A DNA stretch of 64,000 nt, from contig NZ_LT670849.1 in NCBI RefSeq assembly GCF_900142985.1, positions 1,364,001-1,428,000 of the forward strand, read 5' to 3'. Origin of the DNA: Bradyrhizobium erythrophlei (GTDB lineage: Bacteria > Pseudomonadota > Alphaproteobacteria > Rhizobiales > Xanthobacteraceae). The position numbers and the translations under genes were made by a program. Shown here piece by piece: positions 56,750 through 64,000 of the stretch (position 1 is the first letter of the stretch; every line of letters begins with the position of its first letter). The notes beneath the pieces are model-generated. The model worked only from the letters and a program-made list of their open reading frames with translations. It did not search any database and was not told the DNA's origin.

Positions 56750-56793
56750 GCTGTTCTCCCGTCCCAAGCAAGCTGTTCTCCCGTCCCAAGCAA
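56750..56793. repeat. Perfect 22-bp tandem duplication before the cytochrome c gene
   Basis: Two identical 22-bp units (56750-56771 and 56772-56793) lie in the leader, 13 nt before the ATG at 56806. Each contains CCGTCCCAAGCAA. Confidence 0.85.
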
Positions 56794-56805
56794 AAAGAGC
56801 CGAGA

Positions 56806-57198
56806 ATGAAAAAATTGATACTTAGCACCGTGATCGTCCTTGCATCGTCGGCAATCGTACCGGCCGCGCTGGCGCAGGACGCCGCCGCCGGCAAGAGCTC
56901 CTTCAACAAGTGCCTGGCCTGTCACGCGATCGGCGAGGACGCCAAGAACAAGGTTGGACCGGAGCTCAACGGCCTCGACGGCCGCAAGGCCGGCACTGTG
57001 CCGGATTACAACTACTCCGAGGCCAACAAGAATTCCGGCATCACCTGGAACGAGGCCAACTTCAAGGAATACATCAAGGACCCGAAGGCCAAGGTGCCCG
57101 GCACCAAGATGTTCTTTGCCGGCATCAAGAACGAGAAGGAGGTCAACGACCTCTGGGCCTTCATCTCGGGTTACGACAAGGACGGCAAGACCAAGTAA
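56806..57198 (+). CDS. Class I periplasmic cytochrome c (c2/c550 type)
   Basis: 130 residues with a signal peptide (MKKLILSTVIVLASSAIVPAALA). Haem attachment is CLACH (FNKCLACHAIG), and the distal ligand Met is in VPGTKMFFAGIKN. Length and both motifs fit cytochrome c2-like electron carriers between bc1 complex and oxidases. The ATG at 56806 begins the signal peptide, and GAG lies upstream. A direct 22-bp repeat precedes it and a terminator follows, so it is transcribed alone. Confidence 0.93.
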   Translation: MKKLILSTVIVLASSAIVPAALAQDAAAGKSSFNKCLACHAIGEDAKNKVGPELNGLDGRKAGTVPDYNYSEANKNSGITWNEANFKEYIKDPKAKVPGTKMFFAGIKNEKEVNDLWAFISGYDKDGKTK

Positions 57199-57230
57199 GC
57201 GCCGTCAAAAGACATCTCGTACTTTCTCAG

Positions 57231-57261
57231 TGGCCGGGCTTCGTCCCGGCCATTTTCTTTT
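57231..57261 (+). terminator. Intrinsic terminator after cytochrome c
   Basis: An 8-bp stem (TGGCCGGG, 57231-57238, with 57245-57252) and 6-nt loop followed by TTTTCTTTT. It is between convergent genes. Confidence 0.88.
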
Positions 57262-57278
57262 GAAGTGACGCTCTCGTA

Positions 57279-58241
57279 TCAATTCGAGGCCGTCGCAGGC
57301 TTGGGAGATCCGATCGTACCGATGGATTCGATCTCACGGACCACGAGATCGGTGGCGGCGTTTTGCACCATGTGACCGACGCCCGGCAGCACGATCAGCC
57401 TGGCGTTCGCCACTGCGGCAGCAAAGGGCCGGGAATGAATGTTCGTCGACACGGTCTTGTCGACATCGCCGGAGATTATGACGGTCGGCGCTGAAATTTC
57501 GCCATAGCGCGCTACCTGGTCCCTGACCGCCTGTTTCAGTCGCACCAGATCGCGGGCATTGGCGAGAAACTCACGCGGGCGCAGCAGCAGCGGCGTCGCG
57601 GTATCGTCAACGAAATCATCCGGCATCACTTGCGGCAGAAACACCGCGCGCGCGCCGCGCTCCGTGAGGAAATACCCGAGCGGAAGCGTGATCGTGTAAG
57701 CGAGCAGCGGGCCGATGACGGGCTTTGCCACCAGTGCATTGTACCAGCCGACGCCGCCCTCCCAGGGATGGGTGACGGGCGCCAGCATCACGAGACCTGC
57801 GACACGCTCGGGATAGTCGATCGCCATCCGCGCGCCCAGCGCTCCGGCCCACGAATGCACCACCAGGATTACGGGACCGACGCCGAGCTTGTTCAGTGCT
57901 TCCTCGATCAAGCGCCCCTGCGCGGCCGGCGTGGAGTTGTCCATAGCGGAGCCAGAACTCCAGCCGTGACCGGGCCGGTCGATCAGGATCACGCGGTGGC
58001 GCGCAGCAAGCCTGTCGCCAAGCGGCCGGCGCATCGCCTCCAGATTCGAGCTTGCGCCATGAACCAGGACGATGGGCGGGCCTGACACCTCTTTTGGGCC
58101 GATATCGAGCACATTCAGCGTCGCGCCAGCCACCTCGACCGGCTTTCCGTGCGCCGGGAAACGGTGCTGAAAAATGACGACGCCGGCTTGTGTCGCCAGC
58201 GTCAAAATCACGAGCGCGGCGGCGAAAAGCACGGGCAGCAT
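57279..58241 (-). CDS. Membrane-anchored alpha/beta hydrolase
   Basis: 320 residues. One N-terminal helix (about 2-24) suggests an anchor with the enzyme in the periplasm. Motifs are VLVHGASSN, the nucleophile in VVHSWAGALGARMA, the Asp in ISGDVDKTV and the His in PGVGHMVQ. It belongs to the broad epoxide hydrolase/haloperoxidase-like group; DRPGHGWS is typical. The substrate is unknown. The ATG at 58241 directly precedes the helix; the longer frame has no family support. Confidence 0.8.
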   Translation of the reverse strand: MLPVLFAAALVILTLATQAGVVIFQHRFPAHGKPVEVAGATLNVLDIGPKEVSGPPIVLVHGASSNLEAMRRPLGDRLAARHRVILIDRPGHGWSSGSAMDNSTPAAQGRLIEEALNKLGVGPVILVVHSWAGALGARMAIDYPERVAGLVMLAPVTHPWEGGVGWYNALVAKPVIGPLLAYTITLPLGYFLTERGARAVFLPQVMPDDFVDDTATPLLLRPREFLANARDLVRLKQAVRDQVARYGEISAPTVIISGDVDKTVSTNIHSRPFAAAVANARLIVLPGVGHMVQNAATDLVVREIESIGTIGSPKPATASN

Positions 58242-58534
58242 AGGGAAAATCCGGTTCGGAATGGGCACACGGCAGTTACGCGCCAGGCAGGAGGGCGGTT
58301 TCGGCCAATCATGGCCGGACGAGTTATCCACCGCACCCCACAGGGGGCCCTCGCCTCTTCATACAGCCGTCACCGCCGGCTTCCTATAAGCAAACGCGGC
58401 ACTTTTCGTTTCTTCTTGCTTCCGGCGGCTACGCGTCATTGGGGAATTTCGCGGATCCGGCCTTTCCACATAATCCACAGCAACCCGTGGATGCCAACGC
58501 AGTTGTCATGCGGGGAATATTTGGAGGCTTTTCG

Positions 58535-58717
58535 ATGAGTTCCGGATCACATGAGGCCGCGATCGATGAAATCGTGGCACGGTGCAATGGCGATATTCGC
58601 GGTGCTTTGAAGGCGCTTTTGCTGGTCAATGAACAGCTTGAGGCCGAGCTCGCCGAACTTCACGCCGCAGTCGCGGATGGCGGACCGGCTGGCGCAAGGC
58701 GCGGCGTCCTGCACTAG
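58535..58717 (+). CDS. Small conserved hypothetical protein
   Basis: 60 residues. Helical, with EIVARCNGDIRGALKALLLVNEQLEAEL, which looks like a helix-turn-helix or dimerising helix pair; a coiled coil follows. GGAGG is 7 nt before the ATG, and the codon use is like that of neighbours. I have no name for the family. It converges with the TPR gene. Confidence 0.6.
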   Translation: MSSGSHEAAIDEIVARCNGDIRGALKALLLVNEQLEAELAELHAAVADGGPAGARRGVLH

Positions 58718-58745
58718 CTGCCGCTCTTCCCTGGATACCGCGCAG

Positions 58746-59363
58746 CTAGATGTCGCGACCCTCGACTTTTTCGGTCAGGGTCTTGACCAGGTCCGGCACC
58801 TTGTCGAGGTGCGGATTGACGGCGAGCGCTTTGCGGAAGGCATCCAGCGCGCGCTTCTCGTCGCCAAGATCCTGCATGATCATGCCGAGCCCGGCGAGCG
58901 CCCCGAAATGGCGCGGCTCACGCGCCAATACCTGCTCGATATCCGCAAGCGAGTGCGCGTAGTCGTTCCTCAGGTAATAGAGCGTCGCGCGGCGGTTCCA
59001 GCCTTCGACATAGTCGGGACGTAACTTGACGACCGCATCAAGCAGCTTGAGCGCGACGTCGGAATTTTGCGCCTCCATCGCCGTTTTGGCGCGTGTCATC
59101 AAAAGCGCAACGGTATCGCTCGGCGTCTGTAGCCAGATCGCCCATATCCGCCCCTCGACGTGCTTGGCGCTGGCTTCGTCCGGGGCCGCCTTCAGCGCGC
59201 CAAACAGGAAGTCGAGCCCACGCGTCTTGTCGGCCGAAACCTTCGGGAGTTTCGCCGGCGCGTCCGGCAGCTTCTTCTGTTTTGGGTCTTGCGCGAACGA
59301 GGCGGTCGGCGCCGCGCTGATGATCGCGGCGAGGAGAATGGCTAGATGGAATCTGGTGGCCAT
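58746..59363 (-). CDS. Periplasmic TPR-repeat protein
   Basis: 205 residues with a signal peptide (cleavage near SFAQ). After a basic linker the C-terminal half has TPR units: SDVALKLLDAVVKLRPDYVEG, NDYAHSLADIEQVLAREPRHFG and DEKRALDAFRKALAVNPHL. TPR proteins hold partner proteins together; the partner here is not known. The ATG at 59363 is taken; a TTG two codons earlier is in frame. It lies downstream of rpmJ on the same strand, with a terminator between. Confidence 0.82.
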   Translation of the reverse strand: MATRFHLAILLAAIISAAPTASFAQDPKQKKLPDAPAKLPKVSADKTRGLDFLFGALKAAPDEASAKHVEGRIWAIWLQTPSDTVALLMTRAKTAMEAQNSDVALKLLDAVVKLRPDYVEGWNRRATLYYLRNDYAHSLADIEQVLAREPRHFGALAGLGMIMQDLGDEKRALDAFRKALAVNPHLDKVPDLVKTLTEKVEGRDI

Positions 59364-59387
59364 CGGCAAAGTCTAGACGCAGCAAAA

Positions 59388-59486
59388 CCCGCTTGCAAAG
59401 CGGCAAACGTCAAAGACCTGTGATGAACGAAAAACGGGCAAAACCGGCTGCAAAGCCGGTTTCGGGAACCAAATTTTGCAAGCGGG
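59388..59486. repeat. Nested inverted repeat between rpmJ and the TPR gene
   Basis: Outer 12-bp arms CCCGCTTGCAAA (59388-59399) and TTTGCAAGCGGG (59475-59486) enclose the rpmJ terminator hairpin. A large cruciform or RNA fold is possible. Confidence 0.6.
59428..59462 (-). terminator. Intrinsic terminator of rpmJ
   Basis: Read on the minus strand, an 8-bp stem (AAACCGGC / GCCGGTTT, 59441-59462) with a 6-nt loop is followed by TGCCCGTTTTT. Confidence 0.82.
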
Positions 59487-59511
59487 TGTGAGGTCAGAGC
59501 CGCCGTCAGAA

Positions 59512-59637
59512 TCAGCCCTGGCGCGCCTTGAAGCGGCGCTGAACCTTGTTGATCACATAGACCCGGCCCTTGCGGCGGACCAGACGGTTGTTGCGGTTAC
59601 GACCGCGCAGCGATTTCAGCGAGTTACGGACCTTCAT
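59512..59637 (-). CDS. rpmJ: 50S ribosomal protein L36 (cysteine-free form)
   Basis: 41 residues, [19 protein letters not shown] at the start and [11 protein letters not shown] at the end. There is no Cys or His zinc set, the form found across Rhizobiales. It is a small protein of the 50S subunit. It stands apart from the ribosomal operons, with a terminator just behind and AGGAA ahead of the ATG. It is too short for most gene callers, but the match is unmistakable. Confidence 0.95.
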   Translation of the reverse strand: MKVRNSLKSLRGRNRNNRLVRRKGRVYVINKVQRRFKARQG

Positions 59638-59942
59638 GGGACATTCCTGATGCTTTGAAAGGCCGTGTGCGGCACGATCATCCGGGCAACCCGAAAAATA
59701 CCTCCGGGCGACCCCAACCATGGAAAAAACGATTTTACCCGCCGGCGGCGATGCCGCCCGGGACGCGCGGTTTCTAAGGCAAACCGCGGCCAAATGTCAA
59801 TCCAAGCGCGCTTCAGCCGGAAAAAAGGGCCATGGAAGGTCGCAAACCAGCGCCTTTACCGCCGCCCATGACCGCAAAATGGTTATATAATATAACCAAT
59901 TGCGGAACTGGCCCGGAGCCCGGGGCCGGCGGGGAGGAAAAG
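59638..59942. other. Divergent intergenic region rpmJ / amidohydrolase
   Basis: A 305-bp gap. It holds a hairpin at 59766-59788 (8-bp stem CGCGGTTT / AAACCGCG, 7-nt loop), possibly part of the rpmJ leader, and the operator-like palindrome at 59880-59898. Nothing else was recognised. Confidence 0.5.
59880..59898 (+). promoter_or_regulatory. Operator-like palindrome upstream of the amidohydrolase gene
   Basis: Arms TGGTTATA and TATAACCA around a 3-nt TAA centre. The centre contains TATAAT-like -10 sequence, and the ATG is 45 nt on. A repressor bound here would cover the promoter. The TGGT/ACCA ends resemble GntR/FadR-type sites. Confidence 0.55.
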
Positions 59943-60827
59943 ATGCCAAAGCCAAAGCTGCCCAATCTCGACGACGCCGTGGCGATCGATATCCACACCC
60001 ATGCCGAGGAGCCCTGCGGCCTGCATGGCGATGACGGTTACGACGACTTCCAGGCGCAAATGGCCAGCTATTTCAAATCGCCGAACAAGCATCCGCCGAC
60101 CGTTGAAGAGACCGCCGCCTATTACCGGGCCAAGAAAATCGCCGCCGTGATCTTTCCGGTCGATGCCGAGCGCGAGACCGGCTTCCGCCGCTACAACAAT
60201 GACGAGATGCTTCAGGTTGCCGCGGAAAATTCCGACGTGCTGATCCCGTTTGCCAGCATCGATCCGCACAAGGGCAAGCTCGGCGTCCGCGAGGCGAAAC
60301 GGCTGATGTCGGAGTTCGGCGTCAAAGGTTTCAAATTCCATCCGACCATGCAGGGCTTTTATCCCAACGACCGCATGGCCTATCCGCTCTATGAAGCGAT
60401 CAGCGACGGCGGGGCGATTGCGCTGTTTCACACCGGCCAAACCGGCGTCGGCAGCGGCATGCCGGGCGGCATGGGCATGCGGCTGAAATATTCCAACCCG
60501 ATGTACATGGACGACGTCGCGGTGGATTTCCCCGACCTCAAGGTCATCCTCGCGCATCCGTCCTTCCCCTGGCAGGAAGAGGCGCTGTCGGTCGCGACCC
60601 ACAAGCCGAACGTCTATATCGATCTCTCCGGCTGGTCGCCGAAATATTTCCCGCCGATTCTCGTGCGCTACATCAACTCGATTTTGCAGGACAAGATGCT
60701 GTTCGGCTCCGATTGGCCGGTAATCACGCCGGACCGCTGGCTTTCGGACTTCGCCAAGCTCGATATCCGCGACGAGATCAGGCCGAAAGTGCTAAAGCAA
60801 AACGCGCGAAAACTGCTGGGCATCTAG
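59943..60827 (+). CDS. Amidohydrolase family 2 metal-dependent hydrolase
   Basis: 294 residues, a TIM-barrel of the ACMSD/amidohydrolase-2 group (PF04909). Metal ligands are in AIDIHTHAEEP, the FKFHPTMQGFYP His and the ILAHPSFPW His, and the Asp in LFGSDWPVITPDRWL. Family members decarboxylate or hydrolyse aromatic and lactone compounds. The ATG at 59943 has GGGAGG upstream; the longer frame crosses the operator-like palindrome and is not credible. It is convergent with the LysR gene. Confidence 0.82.
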   Translation: MPKPKLPNLDDAVAIDIHTHAEEPCGLHGDDGYDDFQAQMASYFKSPNKHPPTVEETAAYYRAKKIAAVIFPVDAERETGFRRYNNDEMLQVAAENSDVLIPFASIDPHKGKLGVREAKRLMSEFGVKGFKFHPTMQGFYPNDRMAYPLYEAISDGGAIALFHTGQTGVGSGMPGGMGMRLKYSNPMYMDDVAVDFPDLKVILAHPSFPWQEEALSVATHKPNVYIDLSGWSPKYFPPILVRYINSILQDKMLFGSDWPVITPDRWLSDFAKLDIRDEIRPKVLKQNARKLLGI

Positions 60828-60836
60828 GCGTTGCGG

Positions 60837-61712
60837 CTAATGGGGTGGACGCGGCGCGCCCACATTTGTCAGGCTATCGATGAGATAGTTGGCGAGTTCG
60901 CCGACAACGCGAGAATTGCTGCGCCGGCCGAATGAATATGCCAGCTCCACCGCGGGCAACTGCGGCAGCCGCACGCCGTGGCGAACTACGCGCAACGGCG
61001 CGGTAACGAGCGCGCGCGCCAGCACCGTGATGCCCATGCCCTCCACGGCCGCCGACTTCAGGCATTCGAAACTCGGGCTGACAAAGCTGACATGCCAGGG
61101 CTGCTTGTGGTCCTTCAGCGCCGCAATCGCGCAACGGCGATAGGCGCACCCTTCGGGAAAAAGGATCAACGGCATTGGGCTCGTGGCGTCAGGCGAATAG
61201 TTCGGACCGCTGACCCACACCAGTTGCTCGCGCAGGGCGACGGTGCCGCTCTTCGCACCGGCCGGCTGCTTGAAAAAGGCAAGATCGAATTCGCCCCGCG
61301 CGCTTCGTTTCATCAGATTTTCCGATTGGTTGGCCTCGATCTCCAGGCCAACCATCGGATGCCTGTTCCTGAATCTCCCGAGCCAGGTCGTGAAGTCGCG
61401 ACCGAAGAAGTCGAGCGGCACGCCAAGTCGTACGGAGCCGGTCAATACGTCGTCGGACATCGAGGCATAGGCCTCATCGTTGAGTTGAAGGATGCGCCGC
61501 GCATATTGCACAAGCTTGCCGCCCTCCGACGTGAGGTTGATCACGCGGCCCTTGCGTCGCGTCAAAAGATCCCTGCCAACCTGAGCTTCGAGCTTGGCAA
61601 TCTGTTGGCTGACGGTCGATTGCGACCGGCCTACACTTTCAGCGGCGCGCGAGATGCTCATCGCCTCGGCGACAAACAGAAACGAACGCAGGCAATCGAT
61701 ATCGAAATTCAT
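60837..61712 (-). CDS. LysR-type transcriptional regulator
   Basis: 291 residues. The N-terminal winged HTH reads LRSFLFVAEAMSISRAAESVGRSQSTVSQQIAKLE, followed by the two-lobe co-inducer domain (GSVRLGVPLDFFG). It is divergent from the DUF485-symporter genes, the classic layout for a LysR protein and its target. The ATG at 61712 has GGAG 6-7 nt upstream; an ATG four codons earlier would lie on the 8-bp inverted repeat at 61723-61758. The effector is unknown; a haloacid would fit the neighbours. Confidence 0.86.
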   Translation of the reverse strand: MNFDIDCLRSFLFVAEAMSISRAAESVGRSQSTVSQQIAKLEAQVGRDLLTRRKGRVINLTSEGGKLVQYARRILQLNDEAYASMSDDVLTGSVRLGVPLDFFGRDFTTWLGRFRNRHPMVGLEIEANQSENLMKRSARGEFDLAFFKQPAGAKSGTVALREQLVWVSGPNYSPDATSPMPLILFPEGCAYRRCAIAALKDHKQPWHVSFVSPSFECLKSAAVEGMGITVLARALVTAPLRVVRHGVRLPQLPAVELAYSFGRRSNSRVVGELANYLIDSLTNVGAPRPPH

Positions 61713-61722
61713 CTTGCGCTCC

Positions 61723-61758
61723 ATAATCGCAAATACCGATACTGGTCATCGCGATTAT
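61723..61758. promoter_or_regulatory. Inverted repeat between LysR gene and symporter operon
   Basis: Perfect 8-bp arms ATAATCGC (61723-61730) and GCGATTAT (61751-61758) are 20 nt apart, 11 nt from the LysR start. A likely LysR site controlling both directions. Confidence 0.55.
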
Positions 61759-61875
61759 TCATTTTGTCTCTTTAGGGCTTGCGGGTAAAGAGGCAGTGTC
61801 GGCTATGTTCGCGACTCGTTTCGCGGACCACCAATCCGCCGCAGAGCGGAAAATAATCAAAACATGGGGAGGCAC

Positions 61876-62196
61876 ATGGCTCGCGACGAGGCGGCGCTGG
61901 AGGCAGCGCACGGCTTGGTCAGGCAACTGATCGCCGAAAAACTGAAATACCTGGTTCCGATGACAATTCTGTTCATGACCAGTTATATTGGCCTGACGGT
62001 TCTCGCAGGCTTCGCCCGGGATCTTGTTGGAACCAGGATGATCGGTTCGGTCAATCTCGGCTTTTTCCTGATCGCGTTGAACTATCTGTTGTCCTGGATA
62101 CTCGCGATCGCCTACGGATATGTTGCCGCCGGCAAGTTCGACGTGCTGGCAGCAATCGCGGCGACGCAAGCATCACGCGCGGAGGCCAAGCGATGA
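61876..62196 (+). CDS. DUF485 small membrane protein (YjcH-like)
   Basis: 106 residues with two membrane helices (KYLVPMTILFMTSYIGLTVL and LGFFLIALNYLLSWILAIAYGY). DUF485 proteins are encoded directly before ActP-type symporters and probably help them. The ATG at 61876 has GGGGAGG upstream; the ATG at 61864 is possible. It overlaps the symporter gene by ATGA. Confidence 0.85.
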   Translation: MARDEAALEAAHGLVRQLIAEKLKYLVPMTILFMTSYIGLTVLAGFARDLVGTRMIGSVNLGFFLIALNYLLSWILAIAYGYVAAGKFDVLAAIAATQASRAEAKR

Positions 62197-63716
62197 GCCC
62201 CACGCTCGGTATCTTCGTCGTCATTCTGCTGATCACACTCGCCATCACCTATTGGGCCGCGAAGCGCACTTCGACGACGGCTGATTTCTACGCAGCCGAC
62301 AGCCGCCTGACCCCGGCGCAGAACGGCTTTGCGCTGGCCGGCGATTGGTGCAGCGCCGCTGCCTTTCTCGGATTCACCGGACTGACTGCACTCTATGGTA
62401 TGGACGGCGCGTTTTATGCGCTCGGTCCCCTGGTTGCGTTCTGCACCGTGCTGTTTCTGATCGCCGAGCCGATGCGCAACACCGGAAAATACACGCTCGG
62501 TGACATTATTCGCAGCCGCATGCAGACGCGAGCCTCGCTGTTGGCGGCAATCGCCGGCACCGTGGTCGTCAACTTTGCCTATCTGATGCCGCAGATGGCA
62601 GGTGCCGGCGTGCTGGTGCGCCTTTTGACCGGCATCTCCTACGACTGGGCAGTCGTCTTCGTTGGCGTCAGCATGATAGTCTATGTCGCGTTCGGCGGCA
62701 TGCTGGCGACGACCTGGGTCCAAATCGTCAAAGCCGTTTTGATGCTCTCAGCCGGCGCGATCATTATGGCGATGATCCTGGCGCAGGTGCATTTTGATCC
62801 GCTCGCCCTGTTCGCGGATGCGGAACAAAAATACAGTGCCAAGTATCTGCTGCCCGGCAACTACCTGAAGAATCCGTTCGATCAGATTTCCCTCGGACTG
62901 GGTTACACGCTGGGGCTTGCAGGACTGCCGCATGTCATGACCCGCTTTTATACCGTACCCGATGCCAAGGCGGCGCGGCGCTCGGTGGTCTGGGTCATGT
63001 TTCTGGCCGGCAGCTTCTTCGCAGGCACTAGCTTGTTTGGTCTCGCGGCGGCCGACTTCGTCGGACAGGACGCCATTCGCGCGGCGGACAAAGGCGGCAA
63101 TCTGGCACTGCCGCTGCTGGCGCAATATCTTGGCGGCGGCAAGGGAACTCTCGGCGGCGATCTCATGCTGGGCTTTGTCGCTGCGGTTGCGGTTGCAACC
63201 ATCCTCGCGGTCGTATCGGCTCTGACATTATCGACGTCCGGCGCGATCGCCCACGACTTCTACGTTAACTGGGTCAAGCACGGCGAGGTGGAAGGCACGA
63301 GGGAAGTGTGGATCGCCCGCGTGACGGCAGTGGTGATCGGGGTGCTGGCGATTGTGCTTGGCATTCTCGCCCAAGGCGTCAACGTCGCGGTGCTGGTTAT
63401 CCTGGCCATTTGCGTAGCCGCGAGCGCCAACTTTCCGGTCCTGATCCTGTCGTTGTTCTGGCGCCGCTTCAACACCGGCGGGGTCGTCGGCGGCATGGCC
63501 GTCGGGCTTGTGTCATCGGTAGCGCTGGCGATGATCGGACCGGCGATGCGCGGGGCTGACGCGCTCTGGCCGTTGGTCAATCCGACCATCGTGTCGCTGC
63601 CGCTGGGATTTTTAGGGGCTGTGCTGGGCACCCTGATCTGGGGCCGTGACATGAAAAACGAGGAGCGCTTTGACGCTTTCCTGTTGCAGGTTCATACCGG
63701 CATCACATCGAAGTAG
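62193..63716 (+). CDS. Sodium:solute symporter (SSS family, ActP-like)
   Basis: 507 residues, about 13 membrane helices. Matches to ActP: DFYAADSRLTPAQNGFALAGDWCSAAAFLG in pieces, YTLGDIIRSRM, AYLMPQMAGAG, GYTLGLAGLPHVMTRFYTVPDAKAARRS. ActP carries acetate, glycolate and other short acids. The next gene is an L-2-haloacid dehalogenase (26 nt on), so a 2-halo acid such as chloroacetate or chloropropionate is a likely substrate. The same unit without dehalogenase carries acetate. Confidence 0.88.
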   Translation: MSPTLGIFVVILLITLAITYWAAKRTSTTADFYAADSRLTPAQNGFALAGDWCSAAAFLGFTGLTALYGMDGAFYALGPLVAFCTVLFLIAEPMRNTGKYTLGDIIRSRMQTRASLLAAIAGTVVVNFAYLMPQMAGAGVLVRLLTGISYDWAVVFVGVSMIVYVAFGGMLATTWVQIVKAVLMLSAGAIIMAMILAQVHFDPLALFADAEQKYSAKYLLPGNYLKNPFDQISLGLGYTLGLAGLPHVMTRFYTVPDAKAARRSVVWVMFLAGSFFAGTSLFGLAAADFVGQDAIRAADKGGNLALPLLAQYLGGGKGTLGGDLMLGFVAAVAVATILAVVSALTLSTSGAIAHDFYVNWVKHGEVEGTREVWIARVTAVVIGVLAIVLGILAQGVNVAVLVILAICVAASANFPVLILSLFWRRFNTGGVVGGMAVGLVSSVALAMIGPAMRGADALWPLVNPTIVSLPLGFLGAVLGTLIWGRDMKNEERFDAFLLQVHTGITSK

Positions 63717-63741
63717 AAGAGGCCCGGAATCATCCGATCAG

Positions 63742-64000
63742 ATGAAAGAGAAAACTCCCGTGACAATCAATGCCGTTGTCTTTGATGCCTATGGCACGCT
63801 CTATGACATTCAATCGGTCGCTGCCGTGACCGAACAAGCCTTTCCCGGCTACGGCGACATCATCACGCAGATCTGGCGCATCAAGCAGCTCGAATACACC
63901 TGGCTGCGCTCGTTGATGCGCCGTTACGAAGATTTCTCCGTCGTCACACGCGACTCGCTCGCTTATACGCTGCGCGTGCTCGGGCTGAGCTATGATGCAA
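63742..64000 (+). CDS. Haloacid dehalogenase type II (L-2-haloacid dehalogenase), 5' part
   Basis: 86 codons before the window ends. Motif I VFDAYGTLYDIQSV holds the nucleophile D15, and R46 in IWRIKQLEYTWLRSLM stands 31 residues on, the same distance as D10 to R41 in L-DEX YL. This is the core of HAD-type L-2-haloacid dehalogenases, which replace the halogen of L-2-haloalkanoic acids with hydroxyl. It follows the symporter by 25 nt. The start ATG at 63742 is used; a GTG at 63760 is a short alternative. Confidence 0.88.
   Translation, partial: MKEKTPVTINAVVFDAYGTLYDIQSVAAVTEQAFPGYGDIITQIWRIKQLEYTWLRSLMRRYEDFSVVTRDSLAYTLRVLGLSYDA

Noticed and set aside
55094..56809. 571-codon plus-strand ORF opposite glcD
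   Set aside because: A shadow frame of glcD, rich in Arg/His/Asp/Gly without domains.

Overview
The window is high-GC chromosomal DNA of an alphaproteobacterium, most likely Bradyrhizobium or a close relative (Rhodopseudomonas/Nitrobacter group). This rests on gene content and order: an LPS-core block of pmbA, a CysQ-like gene, DUF4170, DUF374, waaA, lpxK and DUF2093; a DUF6101-like gene; a cysteine-free 41-residue L36; a BclA-like fused ABC transporter; and palindromic repeats of the kind scattered through Bradyrhizobium genomes. No rRNA, tRNA, phage, integrase, transposase or CRISPR was seen, so this is core genome with small accessory islands.

Layout. 1-3.1 kb: 3' end of an omega-amino-acid aminotransferase, a membrane-anchored degenerate EAL protein (TipF-like) and a class IIA HAD protein. 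3.1-12.9 kb: repeats, CheY, ribF, ileS, lspA, a secreted Pro-rich protein, an active/inactive M16 peptidase pair, arfB. 13-18.1 kb: mutL, rsmD, a pseudouridine synthase with a 383-residue Arg/Asp-rich N-terminal tail, tadA. 18.1-24.9 kb: a fluoroacetate-dehalogenase-like enzyme, purD, a regulator/membrane protein/hydrolase operon, xseA, and a dienelactone-hydrolase-like protein lacking its nucleophile. 25.1-31 kb: the lipid A/Kdo block. 31-40.9 kb: ubiA, rsmE, hisZ-hisG, a glycosyltransferase/YdjC-deacetylase pair, DUF2076, an L,D-transpeptidase. 41-46.8 kb: CheZ, a lipoprotein, groES-groEL, two periplasmic proteins. 47-58 kb: a lactate/glycolate permease, the BclA-like transporter, a TorF-type porin, a histone-H1-like protein, glcD-glcE-glcF and a cytochrome c. 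58-64 kb: small genes, rpmJ, an amidohydrolase, and a LysR regulator divergent from a DUF485/symporter pair followed by an L-2-haloacid dehalogenase cut by the window end.

Genes that work together: glcDEF with the nearby LctP-type permease (glycolate/lactate use); DUF485, symporter, haloacid dehalogenase and LysR (uptake and dehalogenation of a haloacid), to which the distant fluoroacetate dehalogenase adds a second C-halogen cleaving chemistry; the glycosyltransferase and YdjC deacetylase (probable amino-sugar decoration of an envelope lipid); CheY with CheZ, 38 kb apart and without other chemotaxis genes.

The most unusual non-coding feature is a family of CTAG-bounded hairpins with a core near GACATTCGC. 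They occur at three loci, always between convergent genes, as pairs joined by a short A+T-rich spacer (one pair looks deletion-fused). Their arms covary between copies, and they supply the stop codons of three genes and the last five residues of UbiA.
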